From assembly GCF_019599405.1 (NCBI RefSeq), contig NZ_RKLQ01000001.1:434001-498000 (forward strand): a DNA stretch of 64,000 nt. The letters run 5' to 3'. Every line of letters begins with the position of its first letter. Within the stretch, counting starts at the first letter, position 1. Positions 32,536 through 42,316 of the stretch are shown here, in pieces. The translations under genes and the position numbers were made by a program. This stretch comes from Haloarcula salinisoli (GTDB taxonomy: Archaea; Halobacteriota; Halobacteria; Halobacteriales; Haloarculaceae). Below the pieces are notes generated by a model. The model saw only the letters and a list, made by a program, of their open reading frames with translations, was not told the DNA's origin and did not search any database.

Positions 32536-32809
32536 ACGGTCGGTAAAAGGTAAGCCGCAGTAGCGTTTTCGCCGAGCGGAACATCCCCGCGCCGGTCCTC
32601 GTCGCCGTCGTCTTCTTCGAGAACCCGCTCCGTTCGTCTTCCGAGCCGACGAAAGCGACCCGACTCGTCGTGTTACTCCTCGTCTTCCTGAGAAAGCTCC
32701 CGTCGGTCGCTTTCGTCCACTTCGAGAAGTTCGCTCCGCTCACTTCTCGAAACACCGATAGACTCACTGCGTTCGTCTATCGAGCCGACGAGGAAGACGA
32801 CTCGTCGTG
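32536..32809. repeat. palindromic spacer between the pilin-like gene and dnaK
   Basis: No gene. The 275 bp hold partial mirror repeats and short direct repeats, e.g. GAGCCGACGA at about 32641 and 32781, and ACTCGTCGTGTTACTCCTCGTC at about 32664-32685 again at about 32802-32823, where the second copy runs into the dnaK stop. Hairpin CGAGAAG/CTTCTCG at about 32721-32748. Likely a two-way end for converging transcripts. Confidence 0.55.
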
Positions 32810-34729
32810 TTACTCCTCGTCGTCTTCCTCGTCTACGTCCTCGAAGTCGGCGTCGACGTACTCCTCGCCCTGACCGGCCGCGCCGCCAGCGCCACCGGGC
32901 CCAGCGCCGCCGGGGCCGGCCGCACCGCCTGCTGCGCCAGCACCCGCGCCAGCGGCGCCCGCTGCGCCACCGGCGGCCTGCTGGGCCTGCCCTTCGTACA
33001 TCTGCTTGCCGATCTCCTGGAGCGCCTCACTCAGGTCCTCGGTGACTTGCTCGTACTCCTCGCGGCCGGCGTCCTCGTCTTCGAGGGTCGCCTCGACGTC
33101 CTCGACCTTGGCTTCGATGTCCTCGATGATGTCCGCGTCGAGGTCCTCCTCGTTCTCCTCGATGAGGGTCTCGGCGCGGCGGACGGCGGCCTCGGCCTCG
33201 TTTCGGGCCTCGATTTCCTTGCGGCGTTCCTCGTCCTCTTCGGCGTGTTCCTCGGCCTCCTCCTGCATCTGTTCGATCTGCTCGTCGGAGAGGCCGGCGC
33301 CGCCCTCGATGGTGATGTCTTCCTTGTTCCCCGAGCCCTTGTCCTCGGCCTCGACGTTGACGATGCCGTTCTCGTCGATGTTGAAGGAGACTTCAATCTG
33401 CGGGGTGCCCGCGGGGGCCGGCGGGATGCCGGAGAGCGCGAAGGCACCGAGCAGCTCGTTCTCCTCGGCGATCTCACGCTCGCCCTGGAAGACGCGAATC
33501 TGGACCTGCGTCTGGTTGGCCTGTGCGGTCGTGAAGATCTTGGACTCCTCGGTCGGAATCGTCGTGTTCTTCTCGATGAGTCGCTCGAAGAGGCCGCCCT
33601 TGACCTCGACACCCAGCGAGAGTGGCGTCACGTCGAGCAGGACGATGTCGTCGACGTCGCCCGAGAGGACACCGCCCTGGATGGCCGCGCCCAGCCCGAC
33701 CGCCTCGTCGGGGTTGACGTTCTTCTTGGGCGCCTGGCCGGTCATCTCTTCGACCCTGTCCTGGACCTGGGGCATCCGCGTCGACCCGCCGACGAGGATG
33801 ACCTCGTCGATGTCGCCCTTGTCGTAGCCGGCGTCTTCGAGGGCCTGCTCCGTCGGGCCGACGGTCCGGTCGATGAGGTCCTCGGTCAGGCTCTCGAACT
33901 TCGCGCGGGTTATCTTCTGTTCGAGGTCCAGCGGCCCGTCGTCCGTCGTCGCGATAAAGGGCAGGTTGATGCGGGTCTCCTTTCGCGAGGAGAGTTCGAC
34001 CTTGGCTTCCTCGGCGGCCTCGGTCAGCCGCTGGAGGGCCTGGCGGTCCTCGCGGAGGTCGACGCCGTGCTCGTCCTCGAACTCGTCGGCCAGATAGTCG
34101 ATGATGGCGTGGTCCCAGTCGTCGCCACCGAGGTCGTTGTCCCCGTTGGTCGCGACGACCTCGTAGACGCCCCCGCCCAGGTCGAGAATGGAGACGTCGA
34201 AGGTGCCCCCACCCAGGTCGTAGACGAGGACGGTCTGGTCGGACTCGTCGTCGAGCCCGTAGGCCATCGCGGCCGCGGTGGGCTCGTTGACGATGCGCTC
34301 GACCTCGAAGCCGGCGATTTCGCCGGCGTCCTTGGTCGCCTGGCGCTGTCGGTCGTTGAAATAGGCCGGGACCGTGATGACGGCCTTCTCGATCTCGTCG
34401 CCGAGATACTCCTCGGCGTCGTGTTTGATCTTCTGGAGTATCATCGCCGAGACCTGCTCTGGCGTGTACTCCTCGCCGTCGAGCGTCACCGAGTAGTCGT
34501 CCTCGCCCATGTGACGCTTGATGGACTGAATCGTCTGCTCGGGGTTCTTTACCGCCTGATTCTTCGCTGGCTTGCCGACGAGACGCTCCCCGTCGTCGAA
34601 CGCGACGACGGAGGGTGTCGTCCGCTCGCCTTCCGCGTTGACGATGATTTCGGGGTCGCCACCTTCCATGACCGCGAACGCGCTGTTCGTGGTCCCGAGG
34701 TCGATACCCAGAATCTTGTTGCTCGCCAT
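32810..34729 (-). CDS. dnaK: chaperone protein DnaK (Hsp70)
   Basis: A 639-aa Hsp70 that folds proteins with DnaJ and GrpE. The ATPase domain starts with [14 protein letters not shown] and contains [14 protein letters not shown] and the [11 protein letters not shown] motif; the substrate domain follows with [12 protein letters not shown] and the lid helices. The tail after about residue 590 is Ala/Gly/Pro-rich and ends in a run of acidic residues. GrpE is directly upstream (155 bp). GGTTAAAAGT (34756-34765) is the likely TATA box. Confidence 0.98.
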   Translation of the reverse strand: MASNKILGIDLGTTNSAFAVMEGGDPEIIVNAEGERTTPSVVAFDDGERLVGKPAKNQAVKNPEQTIQSIKRHMGEDDYSVTLDGEEYTPEQVSAMILQKIKHDAEEYLGDEIEKAVITVPAYFNDRQRQATKDAGEIAGFEVERIVNEPTAAAMAYGLDDESDQTVLVYDLGGGTFDVSILDLGGGVYEVVATNGDNDLGGDDWDHAIIDYLADEFEDEHGVDLREDRQALQRLTEAAEEAKVELSSRKETRINLPFIATTDDGPLDLEQKITRAKFESLTEDLIDRTVGPTEQALEDAGYDKGDIDEVILVGGSTRMPQVQDRVEEMTGQAPKKNVNPDEAVGLGAAIQGGVLSGDVDDIVLLDVTPLSLGVEVKGGLFERLIEKNTTIPTEESKIFTTAQANQTQVQIRVFQGEREIAEENELLGAFALSGIPPAPAGTPQIEVSFNIDENGIVNVEAEDKGSGNKEDITIEGGAGLSDEQIEQMQEEAEEHAEEDEERRKEIEARNEAEAAVRRAETLIEENEEDLDADIIEDIEAKVEDVEATLEDEDAGREEYEQVTEDLSEALQEIGKQMYEGQAQQAAGGAAGAAGAGAGAAGGAAGPGGAGPGGAGGAAGQGEEYVDADFEDVDEEDDEE

Positions 34730-34755
34730 CTTACCATGTCGTACCGGGTTCGGCC

Positions 34756-34765
34756 GGTTAAAAGT
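34756..34765 (-). promoter_or_regulatory. TATA box of dnaK
   Basis: GGTTAAAAGT lies 27-36 bp ahead of ATG 34729, so dnaK can be transcribed apart from grpE. Confidence 0.45.
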
Positions 34766-34884
34766 TGCTAGATGCGACGACAGCTAAACCACGAGCAGTG
34801 GCCGCCTGCTGTCGGTTTTCACGTTACTACGGCGCTCTAACCGGAGCGTATATTACGTACCGCAATCCGACCGCTCCCGTCCCC

Positions 34885-35559
34885 CTATTCCTCTTTGCTG
34901 ACGGTGACCTGTGCCTCGCGCAGGACCTTCTCGGCCATCTCGTAGCCCGGCCGGTGGACATCCGCGATGGCCCCCGGTTCCTCCTCGCTCTCGACGTTTG
35001 CCAGCACCTGGTGGACCGACGGGTCGACGTCCTCGCCGGGGTCGGGGTCGATTACGTCGACGTTCTCGGCGTCGAGCACGTCGTCGAGCTGGCGCAGCGT
35101 CGACTCGACGCCGCCCCTGATGTCAGTGTCCTCGTCCTGCTCCAGCGCCCGTTCGAGGTTGTCCCGCACGTCCAGAATCCGGCTCACGAGGTCCTCCGTG
35201 GCCCGCTGTTGCTCCTCTTCGCGGCGCTTTTTCATCCGTTTCTTGTAGTTCTGGAACTCCGCCTGCTTGCGCTTGAGCTTCTCCTCCAGCTCCTCGGCCT
35301 CGCTCTCTAGCTCCTCGACCTCTGATTCCAAGCTCTCGTTCTGGCTTCGCAACGCCGCGAGTTCGCGAGCGATTTCCTCCGGGTCGGACTCGGCGACCCG
35401 CTCGACGAGGTCCTCGTCGGTCTCGCCGGCGACGTCCTCGAGGTCTATCTCGCCGGTGTCGACGCCCTCGGGCGCGTCCTCGATGTCGACCTCACCGTCG
35501 ACGTCGGCATCCCCGTCGTCGGATGTCGTCGCCTCCTCGGCTGCGTCCTGCTCACTCAT
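34885..35559 (-). CDS. grpE: nucleotide exchange factor GrpE
   Basis: A 224-aa GrpE. A strongly acidic N terminus (residues 1-65) leads into a long coiled-coil (LESEVEELESEAEELEEKLK, KRKQAEFQNYKKRMKKRREE) and the C-terminal beta domain with VIDPDPGEDVDPSVHQVLAN and PGYEMAEKVLREAQVTVS. It releases ADP from DnaK. First gene of the grpE-dnaK-dnaJ group. GAATAAAAGG (35581-35590) is 22-31 bp upstream of the ATG. Confidence 0.95.
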   Translation of the reverse strand: MSEQDAAEEATTSDDGDADVDGEVDIEDAPEGVDTGEIDLEDVAGETDEDLVERVAESDPEEIARELAALRSQNESLESEVEELESEAEELEEKLKRKQAEFQNYKKRMKKRREEEQQRATEDLVSRILDVRDNLERALEQDEDTDIRGGVESTLRQLDDVLDAENVDVIDPDPGEDVDPSVHQVLANVESEEEPGAIADVHRPGYEMAEKVLREAQVTVSKEE

Positions 35560-35580
35560 ACCCGAAGGGAGTGGTCACGC

Positions 35581-35590
35581 GAATAAAAGG
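35581..35590 (-). promoter_or_regulatory. TATA box of grpE
   Basis: GAATAAAAGG lies 22-31 bp ahead of ATG 35559; leaderless spacing. Confidence 0.5.
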
Positions 35591-35711
35591 ATTCAGAAAC
35601 GCGGTGCCCGCCAAGGACATATATATCTGCCACGTCTCGGTGAAAATATATGCAACTGGGACCGTCGTCGGAGAGGCGGATCGCAACCACCAGACGGCGC
35701 GGACGAGCCCC

Positions 35712-36614
35712 ATGAGCCGAGACGCGATATACGTCGAACGACTGGTCAGTGGGCCGCTGGACGCGGTGTGGGAGCGGACCCAGGAGCCCGACGAACACGA
35801 GCGGTGGGACCTCCGGTTCTCGGAGATCGACTACCTCCCGCGAGCCGAGGGCGAGCCACAGCGGTTCACGTACGCGACCCACGTCGGCTTCGGCCTCGGC
35901 GTCGAGGGGACCGGCGAGTCGGTCGCGACCAACGAGGACGGCGAGGAGACGACCTCGGTGCTCTCTTTCCGGAGCGACCAGCGCCGCTCGCTCATCAGCG
36001 AGGGGCGGGGGTTCTGGCGGTACGTGGAGACCGACGACGGCCTCCGGTTTCTCACCGAGTACAACTACGAGACCCGCTGGGGCCCGGTCGGGGCGCTCGT
36101 CGACCGGCTCGCCTTTCGCCCGCTGCTCGGCTGGGCGACCGCGCTCAGCTTCGACGTGCTGGCCCGCTGGGTCGAGGACGGCACACCGCCGGCGACAAGC
36201 TTCCGGAGCTTCTTCGCCCACGCCGTCGCCAGGGTCGGCCTGGCGCTCATCTGGGTGTATCAGGGGCTCGTCCCGAAGCTGCTCGTCGGCCACCCGGCCG
36301 AACTGGCCCCGTTCCGTCGCGCCGGCCTCGGCGGCGTCGCCGGCGAGGCGGTCGTCGCGCTCGGAGTCGCCGAACTGGCCGTCGGCGTCGCCCTGCTGGG
36401 CTGGTGGCGCTCCTCGTGGCTGGCCTACCTGGCGGGGCTGGCCCCCGTCGTGCTGACCGCTGGCGCCGTCGTGACCGACCCGGGGGTCGCGCTCGGACCC
36501 TACAACCCAGTCGTGACGACCGTCGGGATGGCCGCGCTGGGCCTCGTCGCCGGGCGACTGGCCGGAACGGTTCCCACGGCAGCGAACTGCCTGCGGACGG
36601 CCCCCGACGGATGA
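35712..36614 (+). CDS. START-like domain fused to DoxX-like membrane domain
   Basis: A 300-aa two-part protein. Residues about 5-150 form an SRPBCC/START-like fold (IYVERLVSGPLDAVWERTQE ... LTEYNYETRWGPVGALVDRL). Residues about 175-290 are a DoxX-like four-helix membrane domain (ARVGLALIWVYQGLVPKLLV, GVAELAVGVALLGWW, LAYLAGLAPVVLTAGAVV, VGMAALGLVAGRLAG). Its stop overlaps the next ATG (ATGA). The operon with DUF4166 and YndJ also occurs in bacteria, as I recall, and may act on a lipid or quinone-like ligand. Two A/T-rich boxes (35617-35627, 35643-35652) lie upstream. Confidence 0.82.
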   Translation: MSRDAIYVERLVSGPLDAVWERTQEPDEHERWDLRFSEIDYLPRAEGEPQRFTYATHVGFGLGVEGTGESVATNEDGEETTSVLSFRSDQRRSLISEGRGFWRYVETDDGLRFLTEYNYETRWGPVGALVDRLAFRPLLGWATALSFDVLARWVEDGTPPATSFRSFFAHAVARVGLALIWVYQGLVPKLLVGHPAELAPFRRAGLGGVAGEAVVALGVAELAVGVALLGWWRSSWLAYLAGLAPVVLTAGAVVTDPGVALGPYNPVVTTVGMAALGLVAGRLAGTVPTAANCLRTAPDG

Positions 36615-37273
36615 ACAGCGTCTACGAGCGCGCGCTGGGGCCGGCGTACGACGAGCTCCACCCGGCCATCGCCGAGCGGTACGCACTGACCAGCGCGGAC
36701 CGCACGCGCTGTGTCGGTCGGGGCCGGATGTACTCGGTCCGTCACAACCCGCTCGCGCTCCCGGTGCTGTGGGCCGGCACCCGACGGAACCTCCTCTTTC
36801 CCGAACAGGGGGCGCAGGTCCCGTTCGAGGTCCGAACGACACCGTTCGACGACGACGGCGTCGAGACGGTCGCGTACGTCAGGCAGTTCGACGTGGGACG
36901 CGAGCGGCGGTTCGACGCCTACATGCGGTACGACGAGGCCCGTGACTGTGTGGTGGACGCGCTGGGTACCCACCGGAACCCGGTGACGGAGCTTCAGTTC
37001 TCGGTCACCGAGGGCGACGCGCTCCGGATCGGGACCGGCGCGCAGTGGCTCCGCCTCGGCGACCGGCAGGTGCCGGTACCGCGGCCGCTCCGGGCCGACG
37101 TGACCGTCGTCGAGCGCTACGACGACGAGCGGGATCGCTTCGAGATCAGCGTCGCGGTGGCCAACCCCGTTCTCGGTCCGGTGTTCGCCTACGACGGCTG
37201 GTTCACCGTCGATTTCGAGTCCGTTTCCGCCCTGCCCGAGACCGACGCCCCGGCGGACCGGGACCGGGGCTGA
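36611..37273 (+). CDS. DUF4166 domain protein
   Basis: A 220-aa protein whose family is normally found beside or fused to DoxX/saccharopine dehydrogenase-like proteins. Features: YERALGPAYDELHPAIAERY start, GRGRMYSVRHNPLALPVLW, PFEVRTTPFDDDGVETVAYV and a C-terminal beta part (FEISVAVANPVLGPVFAYDG). The ATG overlaps the previous stop by 4 bp and its TGA overlaps the next ATG by 1 bp, so all three genes are coupled. Probably a beta-barrel ligand-binding module; function unproven. Confidence 0.82.
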   Translation: MNSVYERALGPAYDELHPAIAERYALTSADRTRCVGRGRMYSVRHNPLALPVLWAGTRRNLLFPEQGAQVPFEVRTTPFDDDGVETVAYVRQFDVGRERRFDAYMRYDEARDCVVDALGTHRNPVTELQFSVTEGDALRIGTGAQWLRLGDRQVPVPRPLRADVTVVERYDDERDRFEISVAVANPVLGPVFAYDGWFTVDFESVSALPETDAPADRDRG

Positions 37274-38814
37274 TGTCGGCCCCTGGCCGGACAGCGACCG
37301 TCGACTCGACGCGGGACTGGCTCCCGGCGCTCGCGGACGTGAGCGCCGGTCTCGGAGCCGTCGGCTGGCTGTGGCTCGTCGCGGTCGGCGAACTGGGTGC
37401 CAGTCGGGCGCTGCCTGCACTGGCGATACTCGTCGTGGCCCCGCTGGTGGTGCGCCTGGCCGACACCCCGGGCCGGGACGGTCGCCGCTCGCGGTGGTAC
37501 GCGCTCGCGGTCCTGGGCCAGCCGCTGGCGGCTATCCCGGCGGTCGGCTCGCTGACACTGACGGCCGGGCCGACGGCGGCGGCCGCCGCCGTCCCCTGGG
37601 CGCTCGCGACCCTCGCCGTCGCCGGCTTCGGGCTGTGGCGGTCGCTGGACCGTGGCCCGTGGCCCCTCGCGGAGCTGGCGATCGACGCGGGGCTGGCGTA
37701 CGTCGCCGTCGGCGGCGTCGTGTTGCTGCTGGACCGGGGTGGCGTCCTCGCGAGCCGATCGGTCACTGTCGCGCTCACCGTCGGCGGGATGCAGTCCGTC
37801 GGCCCGGCCCTCTCGATATTCGCGGGTCTGGCCGGGCGGTCCCGGTCGGCTGGACGGCTCGGGACCGTCGTTCGCGTGGCGACGCCCGTGGTGGTGGCCG
37901 GGCCGGCCGGCGTCGTCGCCCTGGCGCTTGGCTCGCCGCCCGTGGGGGTCGAACGGCCGCTCCTCGACGCCGGCACGACGACGGTCGCGACCGTCTCGCT
38001 GGCCGTCGCCGGCTTCGCCGTGGCGGCTACGGCCGGGTGGCGACTCGCCGTCCCGGACTCACCGGCCCGACCGCCGGGCATCAACTTCAGTCGGCTGCGG
38101 GCCGGGTGGCGGGTTGGTCCGGACTTCCTCGACCGGCGCGGTCTGACGCGGGAGACGCCAGTCGCCGGGATGGTCGACTCGATCGAGGCCTACGCCCACG
38201 CGGGATTCGACCCCGCTGCCGTCGCCCCGTCGGTCCGCCGGTTCTACGAGCGAACCGGCGAGTACGCGCTCGCCGTCGATCCCGACTGGGCGCGGCCCTG
38301 GGGGTGGCTCGCTCGCCTGTACCGCCCCGTCGCGACGCGGACTGGACAGCTCTCTATCCCGCTGACGGCCGTCGCCGGCGACGCCGCGCTGACCGGGCGG
38401 GTGGTGGGCGTCGGTGGTACCGACCCGGCGACCGGCGACCACGCCTGGATCCGGTCCAACGCCGACCGCGTCACCGACGCCCGGCGGATGACGTACGTCG
38501 GTGTCTACGACCGGTACGTCGGCGCCGGCCGGTCGTTCCTGCGCGTGGCGTTCCCGCTCCCGGGCGCGAACCTGACCGGTATCCTCCGGCTGGAAAACGA
38601 CGGCGACGGGCTGGTCCTGTCCTCGTTCCCGGCCCGGGGTAACGCTGACGACGCCGGGCTCTACCTCGTCGTTCTGGGGGTCGGCGTCCGCCTCCCGCTG
38701 AACGAGACACTCGTGGTCCGCCCGGACGGGGAGTCGGTCAGGGCGACACACCGCGTCGAGGCGCTCGGCGTCCGGCTGTTCACCCTCCGGTACGACATCA
38801 CTCGCTGCACGTAG
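37273..38814 (+). CDS. YndJ family membrane protein
   Basis: A 513-aa protein. The first 290 residues hold about nine hydrophobic helices; the remaining 220 residues are a soluble domain (INFSRLRAGWRVGPDFLDRR, AHAGFDPAAVAPSVRRFYER, LSIPLTAVAGDAALTGRVVG, TYVGVYDRYVGAGRSFLRVA). It matches the YndJ family, known in Bacillus with no set function. The C-terminal domain resembles the START/DUF4166-type partners in being beta-rich. Third gene of the coupled operon. Ends 43 bp before the XPB helicase gene on the same strand. Confidence 0.8.
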   Translation: MSAPGRTATVDSTRDWLPALADVSAGLGAVGWLWLVAVGELGASRALPALAILVVAPLVVRLADTPGRDGRRSRWYALAVLGQPLAAIPAVGSLTLTAGPTAAAAAVPWALATLAVAGFGLWRSLDRGPWPLAELAIDAGLAYVAVGGVVLLLDRGGVLASRSVTVALTVGGMQSVGPALSIFAGLAGRSRSAGRLGTVVRVATPVVVAGPAGVVALALGSPPVGVERPLLDAGTTTVATVSLAVAGFAVAATAGWRLAVPDSPARPPGINFSRLRAGWRVGPDFLDRRGLTRETPVAGMVDSIEAYAHAGFDPAAVAPSVRRFYERTGEYALAVDPDWARPWGWLARLYRPVATRTGQLSIPLTAVAGDAALTGRVVGVGGTDPATGDHAWIRSNADRVTDARRMTYVGVYDRYVGAGRSFLRVAFPLPGANLTGILRLENDGDGLVLSSFPARGNADDAGLYLVVLGVGVRLPLNETLVVRPDGESVRATHRVEALGVRLFTLRYDITRCT

Positions 38815-38857
38815 CGACCGCGAAACCGTTATCGACCGCCCCCCGCAAAGTCCGACC

Positions 38858-40192
38858 GTGCTGGAGTTGACGTTCGAGGAGGGGACTATTCGCCTCGCTG
38901 GAGACGTCCCCGCAGACCTGCCCGGCGTCGAGCACGACGAGCGCTCGAAATCGGCGCGCGCGCCGGCGTATCGGTACGCCGACCTGCTGGACGCGCTGGC
39001 CGGGCGCGGCGTCGACTACGACGACCGCGTCCTCGACACCGCGCCGGTCGGCCTCTCGACCACCTACGAACTCCGGGAGTACCAGCAGGCCGCGCTCGAT
39101 AGCTGGCGCGACGCGGGCGACCGCGGCTGCCTGGAACTGCCCACGGGGAGTGGCAAGACGGTCATCGGCATCGCGGCGATGGTCGAACTCGGGACGCCGA
39201 CGCTGGTCGTCGTCCCGACCATCGACCTACTGGAGCAGTGGCAACGCGAACTGGAGACGGAGTTCCAGCAGCCAATCGGCCGGCTGGGCGGGGGCGAGCA
39301 GCGCGTCGAGAGTGTCACCGTCGCGACCTACGACTCGGCGTATCTGCGGGCCGACGAACTGGGGGACCGCTTCGGCCTCGTCGTCTTCGACGAGGTCCAC
39401 CACCTCGGTGGCGAGGGGTACCGCGACATCGCGCGCCTGCTCGCAGCGCCCGCTCGGCTCGGACTCACCGCGACGTTCGAGCGCCCCGACGGCGCCCACG
39501 AGGTCATCACGGACCTCGTCGGGCCACTGGTCCAGCGCGTCGACGTGGACGACCTGGCGGGCGAGCATCTGGCCGACTACGACATCAAGCGCATCGCGGT
39601 CGAACTGACCGACGACGAGCGCGAGCGCTACGAAGCACACCAGGGCACCTTCACGGACTACCTGAAGCAGTCGAACATCCAACTGCGCTCGGGCAGCGAC
39701 TACCAGGAACTCGTGAAACGGTCGGGGACCGACCCGAAGGCTCGGGAGGCACTGCTCGCGAAACAGCGCGCCCGCGAGGTGATGATGAACGCCCAGCGGA
39801 AGGTCGAGCGGCTAGCGGACATCCTCGACCGTCATCGCGAGGACCGCATCATCGTCTTCACCGCCTACACCGACCTCGTCTATCGGCTCTCCGAACGATT
39901 CTTGCTCCCCGCTATCACCCACGAGACGGGGGCCAGCGAGCGCCGCGAGATTCTCGAACGCTTTCGGGATGGCACCTACTCCCGAGTCGTAACGGCGAAC
40001 GTTCTAGATGAGGGCGTCGACGTGCCCGACGCCAACGTCGCCGTCGTGCTCTCTGGCAGCGGCTCCGAGCGGGAGTTCACCCAGCGGTTGGGCCGGATTC
40101 TCCGGCCGAAAGCCGACGGGTCGCGGGCGCTGCTGTACGAACTCGTCACCGAGGAGACGGCAGAGGAGCGGGTGGCCCGGCGGCGGCGGTAG
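38858..40192 (+). CDS. xpb: XPB/Rad25-like DNA helicase
   Basis: A 444-aa SF2 helicase. After an N-terminal damage-recognition-like domain (1-65), the motor has Walker A LPTGSGKT (94-101), DEVH box (178-181), LTATFERPDG (motif III region), and the second lobe with VLDEGVDVPDANVAVVLSG and QRLGRILRPK (motifs V-VI). In archaea XPB unwinds damaged or promoter DNA with the nuclease Bax1, whose gene lies 3.8 kb downstream, beyond the opposite-strand PolB2 operon. Start GTG 38858. Motifs are complete, so it should be active. Confidence 0.93.
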   Translation: MLELTFEEGTIRLAGDVPADLPGVEHDERSKSARAPAYRYADLLDALAGRGVDYDDRVLDTAPVGLSTTYELREYQQAALDSWRDAGDRGCLELPTGSGKTVIGIAAMVELGTPTLVVVPTIDLLEQWQRELETEFQQPIGRLGGGEQRVESVTVATYDSAYLRADELGDRFGLVVFDEVHHLGGEGYRDIARLLAAPARLGLTATFERPDGAHEVITDLVGPLVQRVDVDDLAGEHLADYDIKRIAVELTDDERERYEAHQGTFTDYLKQSNIQLRSGSDYQELVKRSGTDPKAREALLAKQRAREVMMNAQRKVERLADILDRHREDRIIVFTAYTDLVYRLSERFLLPAITHETGASERREILERFRDGTYSRVVTANVLDEGVDVPDANVAVVLSGSGSEREFTQRLGRILRPKADGSRALLYELVTEETAEERVARRRR

Positions 40193-40209
40193 GCTGGTGC
40201 GCGCTCGCC

Positions 40210-42315
40210 CTACTCGAACGACGACAGCCGCGCGTCCCGGGTGTCCCGCAGGTACCGCTCGATACGGTCCCGGTCCCACCCCAGCGGCGAGAGGACGCTC
40301 TCGGCCGCCCGGAGCAGCAGGTCGGTGTAGAAAGAGTCGTCGTACCCGTCGGCTTCGAACGGGAGTCGGACCCGCGCACGGCTCCGTTTGTCGTCGTCGA
40401 CGACGACGTACCGAATCGACTGGCCCGGCGCCCGGTCGATGCCGTGGTCGGCGTAGCGCTCCAGCGCTGCAACGGTCTGTGTCCGCCCCTGATATTCGGA
40501 CAGCGGCTTCGACACGCGCTTGCGAACCACCAGCTCCTCGGGGTCGACCGCGCCGCGGTGGAGCGTCGAGAGCTGCACCGAGAGCCGGTCGGCGACGGGT
40601 TCGGGCTCGCGGTGGTCGTCGAGGGTCTCGATCAGGTCGCGCTGGGCGTCGGCGACGAACGTCGGCGTCGAGCGCTGGCGACACTCGATACCCCGGAACT
40701 TGTACTCGTCCCGGCCGGCGACCTTGCCGAAGTACTTCGTCAGCGCGCCACGGCGCCCGTCGGCCGTCGGGACGAGGCAGACCCACGCGAAGTCGTCCTC
40801 GTGTTCGAGCGGGATTCCCTGCGCGTTGGATATCTCGTCGGTCAGCGTCGACAGCGGCTCGTGGTCGTCGCGAGCGGGCGTCACCCACAGGCTGTCGACG
40901 ATACCGTGGAGCACCCGCCAGCCGCCGGTCTCCAGGGTGGCCTTGGCGTCGAGCATCACCTCGCGGGCGACGGCGTTGATGGCCTCGTGGACCTCGATGC
41001 GACCGAACTTGGCGTTCGAAAACCCCTGGTAGCCAAAACAGGTGACGAGAATCCACTTCAGCGCTGACGCCCGCGCGTCGAGCCGGGCCCGTTCGTCGGC
41101 GTCGTCGGTCGCGCGCATCCGTTCTTTGAGGTCGGCCCGGTCGTCGATGATGGGGCGGAGCACCGACGGGACGAAGCCCGGCTCCGGACAGACGCTGTAG
41201 TCCAGTGTCGGCACGTCGTCGGTGTCGTGACAGCCACACCGGACGGTCTCCGGGCTGAGGTTGTGGACACACATTATCGAGGGGTACAGCGACGCGAAAT
41301 CTATCTCGACGACGTTCTCGTGAAGCCCGACACGGGGCTCGAAGGTGAACCCGCCCCGGTCGGCGTCGTGCAGCGTCCGCGCCGGCTTGAACGCCTCGCC
41401 CTCCCACGCCCGCCAGGGGACGAGTACGCCCCGGTCGAACGCTTCGCGTATCTGTATCGCGGTGAAGACGCTTCCGATAGAGGCCCACGCGGCCTCCTGC
41501 AGCGGTTTCCAGGACCGCTCCACGAGGTCCAGCAGGCCCGGCAGCCCGCCCTCGTCCCACAGGAAGCTGTTCGAGCGGTCGACGATGGCCCGGCCGGGCA
41601 CGTCGTACCGGGCCGGCGAGTGGCCCACGCGGCCGTAGCTCTCGTACGTGCTGTCGCCGGCCAGCTGCCGGTAGCCGGGCCGGCGACCCAGCTGGAGGTC
41701 GACGCCACACGCCGTCGCTCGCTCGGCCAGCAGCGGGACCAGCGCCGCAGTGGAGAGTACGAGCACGTCCGGGTCGTGCTCCCGGAGCCGGGCGGCGACC
41801 GCTTCGAGGACGCCCGTCTCGTCGTCGGCGAGTCGGTCGCCCGCACACCTGAGTTCGGTCAGGTCGTCGTCGGCCACGGCCCGCTCGGGCAGGGCGAGTG
41901 CGAGCGTCCGGAGTTCTTCGGTCGGGACGGGCTGCGTGTCCCTCTCCAGGCAGTAGCGGAACTTCGGGGTCATATCGACGTTGAACAGTCGGAGCCGGCC
42001 GGGGGCCCATCGGCCTGGCTCGTGGACCGTGCGAATCTCGCGGGCCAGCGTGGCCACCTCCGACGGGCGGTCCACGTCGACCCGGAGCACCGCCGCTGGC
42101 CCGTCGGCCCGGAGCGACCGCCGGCGCTCGACGGTCGCAGTCCGGACGACCTTCGGGTCGTCGGCGAGCCGGTCGCGAAGCCACTCCCGGGGCCGTCGGT
42201 CGGCGGCGACGAACAGCGACGGGGTGTAGGATTCGTCGCGAGTGACGACGGCGTCGTGACCGTCGCGGGACCAGACACGCACTGCGTCGTCCGTGACGTC
42301 GACGGCGAAGACCAC
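40210..42315 (-). CDS. polB2: family B DNA polymerase, PolB2 type
   Basis: A 701-aa polymerase of the archaeal PolB2 group, shorter than PolB1/PolB3. The proofreading domain is degenerate: the ExoI place reads LFNVDMTPKFRYCL, without the usual D-x-E. Polymerase motif A is intact (IDFASLYPSIM, Asp about 338). Motif B is altered (WILVTCFGYQG), and motif C reads HGIVDSLWV instead of YGDTDS, so the first Asp is Ile while the second, metal-binding Asp474 remains. PolB2 of Sulfolobus (Dpo2) is reported as damage-induced and able to extend past lesions, so activity is possible. It is last in an operon with a 106-aa protein and a RecA-like protein. Confidence 0.88.
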   Translation of the reverse strand: MVFAVDVTDDAVRVWSRDGHDAVVTRDESYTPSLFVAADRRPREWLRDRLADDPKVVRTATVERRRSLRADGPAAVLRVDVDRPSEVATLAREIRTVHEPGRWAPGRLRLFNVDMTPKFRYCLERDTQPVPTEELRTLALALPERAVADDDLTELRCAGDRLADDETGVLEAVAARLREHDPDVLVLSTAALVPLLAERATACGVDLQLGRRPGYRQLAGDSTYESYGRVGHSPARYDVPGRAIVDRSNSFLWDEGGLPGLLDLVERSWKPLQEAAWASIGSVFTAIQIREAFDRGVLVPWRAWEGEAFKPARTLHDADRGGFTFEPRVGLHENVVEIDFASLYPSIMCVHNLSPETVRCGCHDTDDVPTLDYSVCPEPGFVPSVLRPIIDDRADLKERMRATDDADERARLDARASALKWILVTCFGYQGFSNAKFGRIEVHEAINAVAREVMLDAKATLETGGWRVLHGIVDSLWVTPARDDHEPLSTLTDEISNAQGIPLEHEDDFAWVCLVPTADGRRGALTKYFGKVAGRDEYKFRGIECRQRSTPTFVADAQRDLIETLDDHREPEPVADRLSVQLSTLHRGAVDPEELVVRKRVSKPLSEYQGRTQTVAALERYADHGIDRAPGQSIRYVVVDDDKRSRARVRLPFEADGYDDSFYTDLLLRAAESVLSPLGWDRDRIERYLRDTRDARLSSFE

Positions 42316-42316
42316 G

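Noticed and set aside
32807-34771. 654-codon open frame opposite dnaK
   Set aside because: Pure antisense of dnaK; Leu/Val/Asp-rich pattern comes from complementing acidic codons.
40210-42315. Calling PolB2 a pseudogene because of motif losses
   Set aside because: The frame is intact over 701 codons, motif A and the key motif C Asp remain, and it is tightly coupled with other genes.
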